A stretch of 50,769 bases of DNA from an uncultured Colwellia sp. (GCA_913058145.1 CAJXQM010000019.1:1-50769); one strand, 5' to 3'. Shown: positions 35,544 through 46,584, counted from the stretch's first letter. Program-made: numbers and translations. Notes: generated by a model not told the origin, from the letters alone.

Positions 35544-38009
35544 TTATATTTTGTTAGTTAGTGCTTCAGTCAATACGGTATTCACATCGTCAGCTAAGAC
35601 AAAGCGCATCTTGTCCTGAATAGACTCTGGCAGGTCACTTAAATCTTTCTCATTTTTCTCTGGCAAAATAACAGTAGTTAAACCGGCGCGGTGTGCAGCC
35701 AAAATTTTATCTTTTATACCTCCCACGGGTAATACCAAACCTCGTAAGGTGATTTCACCCGTCATACCAATATGATTACAAACAGGCCTTTTTGTTAATA
35801 ACGAGACTAACGCGGTAATAAGAGCAACCCCCGCAGATGGCCCATCTTTAGGGATTGCTCCTGCTGGTACATGAACATGGATATCGGTATGCTCAAAAAA
35901 GTCTTCAGCAATACCTAAATGCTTCGCTTGGGATCTTACGTAACTTAACGCGGCTTCAACTGATTCGCGCATTACATCACCTAATTGTCCGGTAATGGTT
36001 AACCCTTTTTTACCTAGCATAGCGCTAGCTTCAATAAATAATATATCGCCACCAACGGCGGTGACGGCTAAACCGATCGCGACCCCTGGACGTTCAGTAC
36101 GTTCGGCAACATCATAAGAAAATGGGGGTTTACCAATTAATTCTTCCAACACGCCATTATTTACAATGAGCGATTCGCCACTATTTTTCGCTATTTTTAT
36201 CACTAATTTACGACAAATAGCGCCTAGGCGGCGATCCAAACTCCGTACACCCGCTTCACGTGTATATTGTCGAATAATGCGAATCATCGCTGTATCACTG
36301 ATGGTTAATTCATCAGCTTGTAAGCTATTTTCCCGTAATTGCCGCGGTAATAAATAGCGTTTTGCAATATGAAGTTTTTCATCATCGGTATAGCCCGATA
36401 AGGTAATGACTTCTAATCTATCTCGTAACGCGGCAGGAATAGAATCTAGTTGATTAGCAGTGGCAATAAACATTAACTGACTAAAATCAAAAGCAACTTC
36501 GAGATAATGATCACGAAATTCTCTATTTTGTTCGGGATCTAGGACTTCAAGCAGTGCTGCCGCAGGATCACCTCGCTGATCACCACCAACTTTATCAACT
36601 TCATCCAATAAAATCACTGGATTATTAGATCCTACATCTCGTAATGCTTTAATAAACCTACCGGGCATCGCGCCAATATAGGTTCGACGATGACCTCGAA
36701 TTTCAGCCTCGTCATGTATACCACCTAAGCTGATACGAATTAATTTACGACCTAAAGCATGTGCTATCGAATGACCTAAAGAGGTCTTCCCAATACCTGG
36801 AGGACCAACAAAACAAAGGATCACACCTTCCCTCACCTGACGGATATGGTTGGACGGCTCACTATTTTCTATTGGTTTAGCTAATTGTCTCTGCTGTCGC
36901 AGTTGTCTTACCGCTAGATATTCTAAAATACGTTGTTTTATTTTTTCTAATCCATAATGATCTTCATCAAGTATTTTTTCAGCCAGCTTAATATCTAAAA
37001 TGCCTTCGGCTGTTTTTTTCCAAGGCAGCGCGATTAACCAATCAAGGTAGGTCAATATCAGGCCCGACTCTGAAGATGATTGCGGGATATGTTCTAAACG
37101 CGTAATCTCTTGAGTTGCTTGTTCTTGTGCTTCACTTGACATACCACTGGCTTCAATTTTTTTTCGGTATTCATCTATTTTAACTTGTTGACCATTCTCT
37201 TCACCCAATTCACGTTGAATAGCCTTGATTTGATGCCGTAATACATTGTCACGTTGTGCCTTGTCCATTTCATCATGAGCATCACTTTGTATTTTTTTAC
37301 CAAGCTCTAATACTTCCATTTCGTGTTGGATCAGATTGGTCAGTTTAAGCATTTTTGCCACAACATCTTTCAAACTAAGTATCTCTTGTGCATCTTTGAT
37401 GTTAATTCGCATACTAGAGCTGATTAAATAGACAAGTTGACGACAATCTTCTGTTTGGGTTAATGAATTCATTAAGGATTGCGGTAAATAAGAAAGTATA
37501 TTAATTAATTTGCCAAACGACTTTATCAAATTATTGCGTATCGCTTCAGCTTCAACGTCCCCCTCTTCGGGTTCTATATCATCAACCACTTCAATTTTAG
37601 CTCGTAAATAGGGTTTTTCACTAAGCCAAGCGTCGACTGAAAATTTATCAAGCCCTTGTAACAAAACAGTAGTCTGATTGTTTTCAGCCAGAGAGATCCT
37701 CAGTATTTGTGCAATACAACCTACCTGATAAAGATCATTAGGATTTGGTTGTTCCACGTGTTGATCTTTACAGGCAATAGTAGCCAATAAATTATTACCG
37801 TCAGCCACGTTCTTTAGCAATTTTAATGATCGCTCTTGGTCAACAGAAATGGAATTAACATTGTAAGGGAATAAAACCAAATTTCGTAATGGTAATACAG
37901 GTAAATTATCAGGGATTGCGACTGACTCTTTGTTTTGTTGATGAACATTGACTGTACCCTGGCCATTACCATCTTTTATTTCAATATCTTTCACTTTAAT
38001 ATCTGACAT
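35544..38009 (-). CDS. LonA-type ATP-dependent protease, accessory copy
   Basis: The 821-aa product has the N-terminal Lon substrate domain ([13 protein letters not shown]), a coiled region, an AAA+ module with Walker [10 protein letters not shown] (402-409) and Walker [10 protein letters not shown], and the protease domain with nucleophile Ser in KDGPSAGVA (about 725) and Lys in [14 protein letters not shown]. The ATG at 38009 has a GGAGG Shine-Dalgarno and is preferred to the frame-extending 38048. The N-terminal extension and the absence of clpX/hupB neighbours suggest it is not the housekeeping Lon. It is convergent with hsp20. Confidence 0.93.
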   Translation of the reverse strand: MSDIKVKDIEIKDGNGQGTVNVHQQNKESVAIPDNLPVLPLRNLVLFPYNVNSISVDQERSLKLLKNVADGNNLLATIACKDQHVEQPNPNDLYQVGCIAQILRISLAENNQTTVLLQGLDKFSVDAWLSEKPYLRAKIEVVDDIEPEEGDVEAEAIRNNLIKSFGKLINILSYLPQSLMNSLTQTEDCRQLVYLISSSMRINIKDAQEILSLKDVVAKMLKLTNLIQHEMEVLELGKKIQSDAHDEMDKAQRDNVLRHQIKAIQRELGEENGQQVKIDEYRKKIEASGMSSEAQEQATQEITRLEHIPQSSSESGLILTYLDWLIALPWKKTAEGILDIKLAEKILDEDHYGLEKIKQRILEYLAVRQLRQQRQLAKPIENSEPSNHIRQVREGVILCFVGPPGIGKTSLGHSIAHALGRKLIRISLGGIHDEAEIRGHRRTYIGAMPGRFIKALRDVGSNNPVILLDEVDKVGGDQRGDPAAALLEVLDPEQNREFRDHYLEVAFDFSQLMFIATANQLDSIPAALRDRLEVITLSGYTDDEKLHIAKRYLLPRQLRENSLQADELTISDTAMIRIIRQYTREAGVRSLDRRLGAICRKLVIKIAKNSGESLIVNNGVLEELIGKPPFSYDVAERTERPGVAIGLAVTAVGGDILFIEASAMLGKKGLTITGQLGDVMRESVEAALSYVRSQAKHLGIAEDFFEHTDIHVHVPAGAIPKDGPSAGVALITALVSLLTKRPVCNHIGMTGEITLRGLVLPVGGIKDKILAAHRAGLTTVILPEKNEKDLSDLPESIQDKMRFVLADDVNTVLTEALTNKI

Positions 38010-38587
38010 CACTGTCCTCCTTAATTCTAATAAAACTAATGAATTCACAACTAACTTTTGTCATTTTATGATCACGGATACAATGCATAATATGATTGAG
38101 CAAACTTTTACGTTTCATCAATTAGACATCACTAGTCATTCTGATATCAGCAAGTGTAAACATTTATCACCTTTAAACGATCAACCACTTTAAATTCAAA
38201 GAGTTCATTAAGAATAATAGTAATCCCCTTTATTGAATTACACGCTGATATTTATCAGTTTAATTTCGTAATATTATGGTTAAGGTTATTCTGGTTAAAG
38301 TAATAACGTAGACTCATTCATACAATAGACTTATGATTTATATAGATATTCCTATGAAGTAGCCCGTTATTGGTATTAAAGATTATAGTAAAATAAATGG
38401 AGAAATAATTGCATTATACTTGGTTGTAGCATATTTTTATAATCACTTTAGTCCGATATGCTAAACCGCATACAACGAATAATCTGTATCAATAATAAAT
38501 ACGAGTCAGTGTTCAACAGTTTTTACTAAAACTTAATGAACAGGGAAATGGCAGGAAGTACACTATGTGTCTGAAGGGAGTCAGGTG
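38010..38587. other. Divergent intergenic region, lon / response regulator
   Basis: 578 bp, AT-rich, no gene. It contains the exact palindrome at 38245-38258 and a shorter related palindrome CTGATATCAG at 38141-38150, 132 bp before lon. Both promoters must lie here. Confidence 0.5.
38245..38258. promoter_or_regulatory. CTGAY-N4-RTCAG palindrome (site 6)
   Basis: CTGATATTTATCAG, an exact and fully symmetric outer match, lying 236 bp from lon and 330 bp from the response-regulator start. Confidence 0.6.
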
Positions 38588-39253
38588 ATGGAGTTAAAAG
38601 TACACAAAATTTTTATTGTTGATGATCATGAACTTATCCGCCAAGGATTATGTCAATTGGTTAATGGCGAAATAGACATGCACATTTGTGGTGAGGCTGC
38701 CGATGTTCACGGCGCACTTAAAATGAGGAACACTCTAACGCCAGATTTGGCCATTGTTGATCTATCACTGCCCGATGGTAGTGGCCTTGATCTGATCAAG
38801 CAACTTCATAACTGGCTCCCCGGCATGCACATTATTGCCTTGTCGATGCACGATGACGAATTGTATGCGGAAAGAGCCTTAAATTGCGGAGCACGAGGTT
38901 ATATCAATAAGCAAGATTCAGCGCATAAATTACTGGTCGGCATAAGGCAAGTGATGAACAACAAAATCTTTGTTAAACCTGAGATTACTGAAAAAATACG
39001 TAAAAAATCATCAATCAAAACCACAGGTAAAAATGTTCTTAGCACGAATATACTCACCAACAGAGAACTGCAAGTATTTGAAAGTATTGGACAAGGCATC
39101 AGTACAAAAAAAACAGCACAATTACTTAACGTGAGTATAAAAACGATTGAAAGCCACCGACGTCATATCAAAGATAAGTTCAACTTATACTCTGGAATAG
39201 AGTTAACACGCTCGGCTATATTGTGGTACTTAGAAAAAAACCAAGCAAAATAA
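38588..39253 (+). CDS. Orphan LuxR/NarL-type response regulator
   Basis: This 221-aa protein has a receiver domain with acidic pocket D12-D13, phospho-acceptor D58 in AIVDLSLPDGSG, Ser in ALSMHDD and Lys near 109 in YINKQDS. A LuxR-type HTH follows: LTNRELQVFESIGQGISTKK and SIKTIESHRRHIKDKF. No histidine kinase is encoded in the window. The ATG at 38588 has AGGGAG upstream; GTG 38567 is an alternative. Its place in the middle of the palindrome-bearing genes makes it a candidate regulator of them. Confidence 0.92.
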   Translation: MELKVHKIFIVDDHELIRQGLCQLVNGEIDMHICGEAADVHGALKMRNTLTPDLAIVDLSLPDGSGLDLIKQLHNWLPGMHIIALSMHDDELYAERALNCGARGYINKQDSAHKLLVGIRQVMNNKIFVKPEITEKIRKKSSIKTTGKNVLSTNILTNRELQVFESIGQGISTKKTAQLLNVSIKTIESHRRHIKDKFNLYSGIELTRSAILWYLEKNQAK

Positions 39254-39534
39254 ACCACTATTGGCCAAAATAAAATTTTATTATAAATATTCACTTAACT
39301 CAATATTCTGATGTATCGAATAGGTTGTTTATTACTCAATAATTAGGCTAGAGTCGCTTAGAGCATTTTTCCCTCAGATGCCTGAGACAGTGGTAAGCAA
39401 TTTGTTTTTGACCAGTATGGCATGATGAGTAACCATAATACTGAACAGAAAAAATATTTATCTACAATTAGTTAAACTGGTTTTACCCAATAAAACGGTG
39501 TTTTTAGATACATTAATAACCTCAGGGACTTTAT

Positions 39535-40203
39535 ATGCCAGCAGGACTCCTTGCCATTATATTTTTATTTTTTTTACTGATACTTTGGCCATTCATATTT
39601 ATAGATTTGATGTTACTTGCGCTTTATAAACTAGGCATTTCACCCTTGATGGGACTCGTTATAGTTTTAGCCATTATTATTGGTAGTTTTATCAATATTC
39701 CTATCAAGCGTTACCCAATAATACACCCCAAATCACCTAATACCCGGATGGTATTTGGTTTAACACCTTGGTTATCTCCAAGGGTTATTAAACGAGATGA
39801 ATTGATTATAGCGGTAAATGTTGGCGGCTGTGTTGTACCATTATTATTGACGCTGTATCTATTAGTCCCTTTATTAATAGCTTCTACTGTAGTCATATCG
39901 ATTATTGCTATCATAATCAATGTCGCTCTTTGCTATCGTATTTCTGAACTAAAACCTGGTATTGGAATTTTAATGCCCGCTTTTTATCCAGGGGTCATCG
40001 CGGCGCTCTCTGGATGGTTACTTTATCCTGAAAATCCGTCAGCTATTGCATTTTGCTCTGGGGTGTTAGGCCCGCTAATCGGTGCCGATGTATTACGCTT
40101 AAACCAAGTTGTGAAATTGGGTGGTGGTAGCGTCAGTATAGGTGGCGCAGGAACATTCGATGGTATTGTTATCTCTGCTTTTATCGCCTTATTATTATCT
40201 TAA
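39535..40203 (+). CDS. DUF1614 membrane protein
   Basis: The 222-aa protein has about six hydrophobic segments and DUF1614 patterns: KLGISPLMGLVIVLAIIIGS, NVGGCVVPLLLTLYLL, and GVLGPLIGADVLRL followed by GGAGTFDGIVISAF. The function is unknown. The repeated Gly/Asp motifs in helices suggest a transport or intramembrane catalytic role, which is conjecture. AGGGA lies 9 bases before the ATG. No palindromic site is seen upstream in the 281-bp gap. Confidence 0.8.
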   Translation: MPAGLLAIIFLFFLLILWPFIFIDLMLLALYKLGISPLMGLVIVLAIIIGSFINIPIKRYPIIHPKSPNTRMVFGLTPWLSPRVIKRDELIIAVNVGGCVVPLLLTLYLLVPLLIASTVVISIIAIIINVALCYRISELKPGIGILMPAFYPGVIAALSGWLLYPENPSAIAFCSGVLGPLIGADVLRLNQVVKLGGGSVSIGGAGTFDGIVISAFIALLLS

Positions 40204-40335
40204 TATTGGGTAAAGTAAGCTAGATAACGTAAACCTGAAGAGATTGAACACTGTGATGCTAAAAAATAAACGATATAAACCTAGGCCGTTAACAAAATTG
40301 TTCAGAATATAAAATTAGGACCAAAAGTCCCTATT

Positions 40336-41886
40336 ATGTATATTGCAATTTTGTTGTATGATTATCTAAACACTTTTTTTCGTAATGAATTTAGCATTGC
40401 ATTATTTGAGTTGGGTTTTATGCAAATATTTGAAAAATTGGTTGAATGGATTACAATCCATTGGGTAACCATCATAGTTATTTTCCATATTAGCTTATCC
40501 CTTCTGACATCGGTGCATGTACTTCTGTTCAAAGAAAACGAACGTACGTCATTGGCCTGGATTGGCCTTGTTATACTATCCCCTGTTGTTGGAATCCTAT
40601 TTTATTGGTTGTTTGGGATAAATCGTATTAAGCGTTCCGCGCTAAAAAAACATCCACAAAGCCTTAAAAAAGACTTTCGCCACCAAGAAACCCGCATTAA
40701 ATATCACCATCTACCCAAAAACTGGCATTCAGCAATTATAGCGGGACATAGAATTAACCCCGTTAATTACGTTGCAGATAACAGTGTTGAACCACTCATC
40801 AATGGGGATATGGCCTACCCGGCTATGATTAAATCCATTCATGGTGCCAAGCGTTATATCGTTTTATCAAGTTATATATTTGATTATGATCCTCTTGGAC
40901 GCCAATTTATTAACGCGTTAACCCAAGCACATCAGCGGGGTGTGATTGTAAACGTATTACTTGACAGAATAGGCATTGGATATAGTTGGCACAAATCAGA
41001 CAGAGCTTTAAAAAAACTAGGGGTAAGAACCGCTCGTTTTTTACCCACCATTTCGCTTACTAGTATTCGCTTTATTAACCTAAGAAACCACAGGAAAATA
41101 CTCTGTGTGGATGGTGAAGTAGCTTACATCGGTGGAATGAACGTAAGCCAGAATAATGTTGTTAAATCCGCAGCACATCCCATTGATGATATTCAATTTA
41201 AAGTAACAGGCCCAGTGATTGACCAGATTAGTCAGGTTTTTATAGAGGATTGGTTTTTTGCTACACGTGAGTTAATTAAATTTCCCCGCTATAGTATAAA
41301 GACAAGTTCTAACTCAGTGGAGCAAACAAACGATAAATCCGTCATTGCCCGAGTTATTCAAGATGGTCCTGATGAACACCATAATAGAATACGGTGGACC
41401 CTAATTAACGCATTAGTCTGTGCGCAAACAAGCGTAAAAATTATGACACCTTATTTTATACCCGACCAAACATTAATGACTTCTCTTCACGCAGCGGCAT
41501 TGCGTGGCGTGTCAATCGAAATTATTGTACCTGAACACAGTGATATTCCCATTGTGGACTGGGTGATGGAAGCAAATTTCTTAAGAATAATAGAGCACGG
41601 TATCCAGGTATACAAAAGTAAAAGGCCTTTTGACCACAGTAAAATTGTTATTATTGATGACATCTGGTCATTTATAGGCTCTACCAACTGGGATGCTAGA
41701 AGTCTGGAATTCAATTTCGAAATCAACCTAGAGTGTTTTGATACCAATCTCAATGCAAAACTAACAAAATTCTTTACCATAAAAAAACAAAATGCTACAC
41801 CCGTTATTAAAGATGAAATTAATGGATTGCCCACCTACAAAAAAATTCGGAACAACTTATTTCGTTTATTTTCACCATATATGTAA
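40336..41886 (+). CDS. Cardiolipin synthase-like phospholipase D protein
   Basis: Two N-terminal membrane helices (about residues 42-92) are followed by two PLD domains, each with an HKD motif: HRKILCVDGEVAYIGGMN and HSKIVIIDDIWSFIGS. This is the layout of bacterial cardiolipin synthases, which join two phosphatidylglycerols. The start is uncertain: 40336 gives 516 aa, while an internal ATG at 40420 gives 488 aa, closer to the usual length. The EEP-family gene follows 59 bp downstream, a common partnership. Confidence 0.88.
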   Translation: MYIAILLYDYLNTFFRNEFSIALFELGFMQIFEKLVEWITIHWVTIIVIFHISLSLLTSVHVLLFKENERTSLAWIGLVILSPVVGILFYWLFGINRIKRSALKKHPQSLKKDFRHQETRIKYHHLPKNWHSAIIAGHRINPVNYVADNSVEPLINGDMAYPAMIKSIHGAKRYIVLSSYIFDYDPLGRQFINALTQAHQRGVIVNVLLDRIGIGYSWHKSDRALKKLGVRTARFLPTISLTSIRFINLRNHRKILCVDGEVAYIGGMNVSQNNVVKSAAHPIDDIQFKVTGPVIDQISQVFIEDWFFATRELIKFPRYSIKTSSNSVEQTNDKSVIARVIQDGPDEHHNRIRWTLINALVCAQTSVKIMTPYFIPDQTLMTSLHAAALRGVSIEIIVPEHSDIPIVDWVMEANFLRIIEHGIQVYKSKRPFDHSKIVIIDDIWSFIGSTNWDARSLEFNFEINLECFDTNLNAKLTKFFTIKKQNATPVIKDEINGLPTYKKIRNNLFRLFSPYM

Positions 41887-41945
41887 TGGTATCCATAAAT
41901 GAATACTCCTTGGTATCATAAGTTTTATTACAGGCGGATATTTTA

Positions 41946-42719
41946 ATGATTAAAAGTCGGTATAGCACAGTTGAATCCCTAAAAATTATGGGGCGCGCTT
42001 CCAAACAGATGATGGGGCCAAACATCGAGATATTACTGTGGAATGTTTTTAAATGCAGGAAAAAGGGATGGCAAGAAGATTTTATAACTCTTATTTGTGA
42101 CAAAGATTTAATTCTTTTGCAGGAAGCCATTATAAATTCACCCTTCGACATCCATTTTAACAAATCGTTACAACATCAATGGATTATGGCGCGCAGCTTC
42201 AGAAATATACAAACCAACATTGAAACTGGTGTTAAAACTGGATCTACTGTTGCGGCAAAAAAACATTTTTTTTCAGCGTCAATCCACAGCGAACCCATCA
42301 CAAAAACAAAAAAAATGTTGCTGGCAACCCTGTATCCATTACATAACCTTGAGCAATCATTGCTCGTTGTAAATTCTCATATTATCAATTTTGTTTCTTT
42401 CGAAAAATTCAGAGCGCACCTAGATCAAGTTTTTAAAACGTTAGAACATCATGATGGGCCCATATTATTAGCAGGTGATTTCAACACATGGAATGGGAAA
42501 CGATTTAAATATTTTCATAAGCGTGCCCTATCATTTTCGTTAGACGAAGTACAAATGATGCGTCAACCAAGGCTAAATCATTTATTACAGCATCTTGACC
42601 ATATATATTGTCGCGGATTAGAGGTAGTCAATGCCCACGTACATACACATATTCACTCTTCTGATCACTACCCAATTAGCTTGTCTTTACGTACATTAAA
42701 TCCAACTAGAATAAAATAA
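41946..42719 (+). CDS. Endonuclease/exonuclease/phosphatase (EEP) family protein
   Basis: The 257-aa protein shows the EEP motifs LLWNVFKC, ILLQEAI (metal-binding Glu), NSHIINF, LAGDFNTWNGKR, LDHIYC and SSDHYPI. The family covers AP endonucleases, sphingomyelinases and phosphodiesterases; next to a cardiolipin synthase gene, a phospholipid or phosphodiester substrate is plausible. It has no signal peptide and resembles YafD-type proteins. Confidence 0.85.
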   Translation: MIKSRYSTVESLKIMGRASKQMMGPNIEILLWNVFKCRKKGWQEDFITLICDKDLILLQEAIINSPFDIHFNKSLQHQWIMARSFRNIQTNIETGVKTGSTVAAKKHFFSASIHSEPITKTKKMLLATLYPLHNLEQSLLVVNSHIINFVSFEKFRAHLDQVFKTLEHHDGPILLAGDFNTWNGKRFKYFHKRALSFSLDEVQMMRQPRLNHLLQHLDHIYCRGLEVVNAHVHTHIHSSDHYPISLSLRTLNPTRIK

Positions 42720-42990
42720 CGTCATTGCTTTTACCCTAATCCATTTATTAAATTCTCAATCATAGACATCCTACAACTACTTGTCTTCAACGAATGTTGG
42801 CCAGACCTTAAACAGGTTATTAATAATACTATGACACAATAGAAATAGAGCCTGGTTTGATTAGAATATTGAGGTCTATTAAGCACTAATATCTAATGCT
42901 CTCGCCGCTAAAGCGCCCTTCTGTAAGCCAATAAAAGACTATTGCAAATTAATAATAAAACCAAATCACATGACTAATGAGAATAAAAAC

Positions 42991-43004
42991 CTGATAAAAA
43001 TCAG
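42991..43004. promoter_or_regulatory. CTGAY-N4-RTCAG palindrome (site 7)
   Basis: CTGATAAAAATCAG, exact consensus, the distal of two tandem sites before the PEP-CTERM gene. Confidence 0.6.
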
Positions 43005-43049
43005 AGAAATACAAGTCAATAAACATAAAAAAAATTGTTATTCATCCTT

Positions 43050-43063
43050 CTGATATTAGTCAG
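43050..43063. promoter_or_regulatory. CTGAY-N4-RTCAG palindrome (site 8)
   Basis: CTGATATTAGTCAG, exact consensus, 59 bp from site 7 and 138 bp before the PEP-CTERM start. Confidence 0.6.
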
Positions 43064-43200
43064 TTACTCAGCTGCTATTCACCTTATACCATGTCCTCAG
43101 GTTTGAAAGGTTAATTAACGGGAGAGAGTATCGACTAAAAAAGTTGCAATTAATTATGAATATATTTGGGTATATAACTTGAAGGATAAGGAAATCAACT

Positions 43201-44058
43201 ATGACAACAATACGAATACATTCACGCTCACTGTTAATCAGTGCCGCATTAGCGGCAAGTACCTCTCTGCTTTCATTGGGGGCTCATGCAGGAATAGTGT
43301 ACAACGGTTACGCAGACATTGAATACTGTCTAAATAGTGTGACCTCAGTGACTGGGTCAAATAACGGTAACAATCCAGGGGCTTGCCAGAGTAATGGCTG
43401 CGGCAGCGGGAATGGCAGCGGCAGCGGCAGCCAAGGTTGGTCAGTTTCATCAAGTAGTGATATCTATGATTTGAATGCTTCATCCAGTGGTTCTGGGGTA
43501 GCGAGCACTGATAGTATGATCGGTGCTGCTACCAACTGGAGTTTAGGAGATTCATTTATTCAAACGTCGGAATCCTATGGTGGTGCAAGCGGCAATGGTT
43601 CTGCCGACTCATTTATAGAGTCAGAATTTTTCATTTCTTTTACCAATAATCTTAATACTCCACTCAGTTTCGAATTTTTATTTAGCTCGTTCGTTAGTGC
43701 CGATATAGATGTAAATGGCAGTTTAGGTACAAATGATGACAGCAGTAGCTATGCAGAAATATCCTTATTCGATAAGGATATGGATGAATTGTTTTTCTCA
43801 TCAGCAGAAGCATTTATCGGTGGTGATCTTATTAGTTCAGAGACTAACGACAATCAAAGCCTTAGAGTCAATTTACAAGGTAAAGAAAGCAATGAGATTT
43901 ACGGAATAGTGTATAGCGACGGTTACGCAGAATCCGTGCGAGAGTCTGTATCCGTACCTGAGCCATCAATAATTTGGTTGATGACCTTAGGTCTGTTCGG
44001 TTTACTGACCCAAAAAACTCGTCAACGCTCAAATAATCACATTAAAAATATGATGTAA
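43201..44058 (+). CDS. PEP-CTERM-anchored exported protein
   Basis: The 285-aa protein has a signal peptide (LLISAALAASTSLLSLGAHAG), a Gly/Ser-rich low-complexity region with four cysteines (about residues 60-85), a beta-rich body and a C-terminal PEP-CTERM sorting signal: VPEPS, hydrophobic WLMTLGLFGLL, then basic KTRQR. Such proteins are processed by exosortase and displayed or released at the cell surface, often with exopolysaccharide. No exosortase is encoded here. The AAGGA Shine-Dalgarno is good. The large exported protein follows 33 bp downstream. Confidence 0.85.
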   Translation: MTTIRIHSRSLLISAALAASTSLLSLGAHAGIVYNGYADIEYCLNSVTSVTGSNNGNNPGACQSNGCGSGNGSGSGSQGWSVSSSSDIYDLNASSSGSGVASTDSMIGAATNWSLGDSFIQTSESYGGASGNGSADSFIESEFFISFTNNLNTPLSFEFLFSSFVSADIDVNGSLGTNDDSSSYAEISLFDKDMDELFFSSAEAFIGGDLISSETNDNQSLRVNLQGKESNEIYGIVYSDGYAESVRESVSVPEPSIIWLMTLGLFGLLTQKTRQRSNNHIKNMM

Positions 44059-44091
44059 AAATTTAGATAACACTATCAAAAGGAAAATACG

Positions 44092-46584
44092 ATGTTAAAA
44101 AAAATCATTCGAAAATCGCCTATCGCTATAGCCATATTAGCAGCAACATTACATGGTAATGCAATGGCAGAAATTGAGTTTAGCCAACAGAAAACATTGT
44201 CCGAGAACAATCTCGCAAATAAAACCAAACTTGGTCGTATGGGCAATGGTTGGTTGATTTCTGTCTATGGTGACGCCAACGGACCCGAGGTGTATGACAC
44301 TAAAGCTGACGACACTAGGCTCGCTCGGGACATTTATGTCAAAACCTGTCATCCAGCGAAGAATGAGAGTCAATGTGCGCTGGCAGAAGACTGGAGCGCA
44401 CCTATTAACCTATCTAATACTGCGGAATTGTCCAGTATTTCTACGGGTTGGAATGAAGATTTAGGGGTAGCACATCCAGTTCCCTTTCACGGAGATGCTG
44501 AAAAACCGAATATTTTTGTTGCTGGTAACTTTGCTGTTGTAACCTGGATGAGTAAATATTGTCCCGGCGGAAATCAGAGATACATAAGCTATGACGAGCG
44601 TGAAGGCCTTAGCGTGCCTTTCTCCTGTCTTTATGCATCCTACACCAATAATGTTGCGGGTATTTTGGGGATTGATGATAATCCTGACGAGCCCGCTGTA
44701 TGGAGTACACTGCAGTTGACCGATGGCAAAAGAGATGCAAAATCAGACTTTAATAAAGGCTTAAGTGTTGATGGTAAGGGTTTATGGACTATATCCTGGC
44801 AGGAAGATCCGCACGGTCTTCAACTTGGCGGCGCCGAGGGACCGGGAGAAGGTGCTTCAGGGGCAAATGTCACTCATGGTACCGATGTCTGGTATTCCTA
44901 CACCGAAGATCTTATGGGGACGCCTTTATCAATACCGGTAAGAATCACCGATAACTACACTAACGATGGATCAGGCGGTAATACCAGCCCAATTTTTCAT
45001 CCTAGTGATCCAAATACTGAAATAGAGACGATAGAGCGTGGGAATACCGGAGCAGCCAGACCTAATCTTATGCTGGTCGGTGGCAGCCCTGTTCCTATCG
45101 CTGTTATCGCTTACGAAGAGAGCAAAGGCGCTGAGAGGCTCGATTCGGGTAAACTCATCCGCTATCATGAGTTCCCATTTAACCAACCACCCGCGTCAGC
45201 TGGCTTGTATAAAAGTGGAGAGCCTGGCTGTGTCATTAGCGATCCACTCGAAAATAGCCGTCGTGTACGTTTTGTCGCTCAATCCAATGCATCATTGAAT
45301 GGCTTGAGAATGGGTGTATTCTGGAGACAGGGATTTCCGACTGAAGGTGGACCAGCAGATATTATGGTTCGCACCGGCAATAAGACAGAAGCTGAAGGCT
45401 CAACAGGTCTTAGACCTGAAGATATGCAGCCCGCAGTAGATCCTACTTGTAGAGAATCAGACTATTTGGTTGTGCGAGAACTTACTAATACGTCGGCAAG
45501 TAATATCAGTAGTAATACGGTTCCATGGTCTGCTATAAATTCTGCCGCCACGGATCCAACTATTATAAACAATCTTTCGGATACGTCATTAACGAACCCA
45601 TACGAAGATGCTAAAGCACATCGTGCTGCGATTGTTGGTGATGATCTCTACATCGGCTATTCATATGCGAAAGACTGGGCGGTTGCTACGGTTATAGATC
45701 TGGACAACTATAACTTCTGGTTGAGACGCTATAACGCAGCGGGTCTTACAAACGAAACATTCAACCAGGGTTGGACCAAGGCTAAAAATGTCTCGAATAT
45801 TGATAATGTAAAAATTCACGTTAAAGAGCCTCGTTTAGTGAAAACTCCAGGTAGTGGCATGGGCTGTGATCTCGTTGTTCCTGCTGACTCTATCTATCCA
45901 GAGAATTGTCAAAGCAAGAGCACTCTGATCCTTGGCTGGGGAACAGAGACAAACGTCTACGGCCATATAGGAGAGTCTGAAGAGAATGATATCTACTATA
46001 CTCGCACCACAGATAAAGGCGTGACTTTTGAAGAGCCATCTGTTGTCCCGAATATTGGAAATAACAACCGATTCGAATCTCAGTTACGACCTTCACCTGC
46101 GGGCAATATTATCTGGACAGTATGGAACGAAAAGGTCGATGGCACTGGTGGTACTTTGGCTAATCTGAGTGTAACTGACGAGAGTGATCAGACGGTAGAT
46201 GTGCCACAGCCCCCCATAGGAAGCGTAACACCGAACAATCCTCCGGGAACCGATGTTGATGTGGTCTTGTCGAGCTTGGTCGTACCATCAAGAGCTAGCA
46301 TTAACACACCAGACATAGCGGTTGTCGTGCGAATAAGCAACAATGACTTAACCAGTGATGCATCGGGAACAGTTACGGTTAAAGGCATATCCTCTAGAGG
46401 TGAGGTTGTAGAGTTCACCGGCTCATTTAGTGCATTAGCGGCGAATGATAATGTGGACTTTACATTCAATTGGACCACACCTTCTAGACCGACGACTTTT
46501 AATTGGACCGCAACAGTTGCTGCTGACGATGATTCGGATACCAGCAACGACACAGCTACGGCGTTAACCAGAGTTCGTCGTTGA
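44092..46584 (+). CDS. Large exported protein, beta-propeller-like, with C-terminal CARDB/Ig-like domain
   Basis: The 830-aa protein has a signal peptide (AIAILAATLHGNAMA|EIEF) and many Trp/Asp-rich repeats that recall sialidase/BNR propellers (WLISVYGD, VVTWMSKY, YYTRTTDKGVTFEEPS). From about residue 720 there is a beta-sandwich like CARDB domains (VVLSSLVVPSRASINTPDIA). No C-terminal anchor is visible. I cannot name a function; NCBI-style names such as choice-of-anchor protein may apply. The base composition looks richer in G+C than its neighbours, which may mean transfer. It is probably co-transcribed with the PEP-CTERM gene. Confidence 0.75.
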   Translation: MLKKIIRKSPIAIAILAATLHGNAMAEIEFSQQKTLSENNLANKTKLGRMGNGWLISVYGDANGPEVYDTKADDTRLARDIYVKTCHPAKNESQCALAEDWSAPINLSNTAELSSISTGWNEDLGVAHPVPFHGDAEKPNIFVAGNFAVVTWMSKYCPGGNQRYISYDEREGLSVPFSCLYASYTNNVAGILGIDDNPDEPAVWSTLQLTDGKRDAKSDFNKGLSVDGKGLWTISWQEDPHGLQLGGAEGPGEGASGANVTHGTDVWYSYTEDLMGTPLSIPVRITDNYTNDGSGGNTSPIFHPSDPNTEIETIERGNTGAARPNLMLVGGSPVPIAVIAYEESKGAERLDSGKLIRYHEFPFNQPPASAGLYKSGEPGCVISDPLENSRRVRFVAQSNASLNGLRMGVFWRQGFPTEGGPADIMVRTGNKTEAEGSTGLRPEDMQPAVDPTCRESDYLVVRELTNTSASNISSNTVPWSAINSAATDPTIINNLSDTSLTNPYEDAKAHRAAIVGDDLYIGYSYAKDWAVATVIDLDNYNFWLRRYNAAGLTNETFNQGWTKAKNVSNIDNVKIHVKEPRLVKTPGSGMGCDLVVPADSIYPENCQSKSTLILGWGTETNVYGHIGESEENDIYYTRTTDKGVTFEEPSVVPNIGNNNRFESQLRPSPAGNIIWTVWNEKVDGTGGTLANLSVTDESDQTVDVPQPPIGSVTPNNPPGTDVDVVLSSLVVPSRASINTPDIAVVVRISNNDLTSDASGTVTVKGISSRGEVVEFTGSFSALAANDNVDFTFNWTTPSRPTTFNWTATVAADDDSDTSNDTATALTRVRR

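Larger units (their letters stand above)
42720..43200. other. Intergenic region before the PEP-CTERM gene
   Basis: 481 bp with no gene. It contains two exact palindromic sites 59 bp apart (42991-43004 and 43050-43063). Nothing else is recognised in the first 270 bp. Confidence 0.5.
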
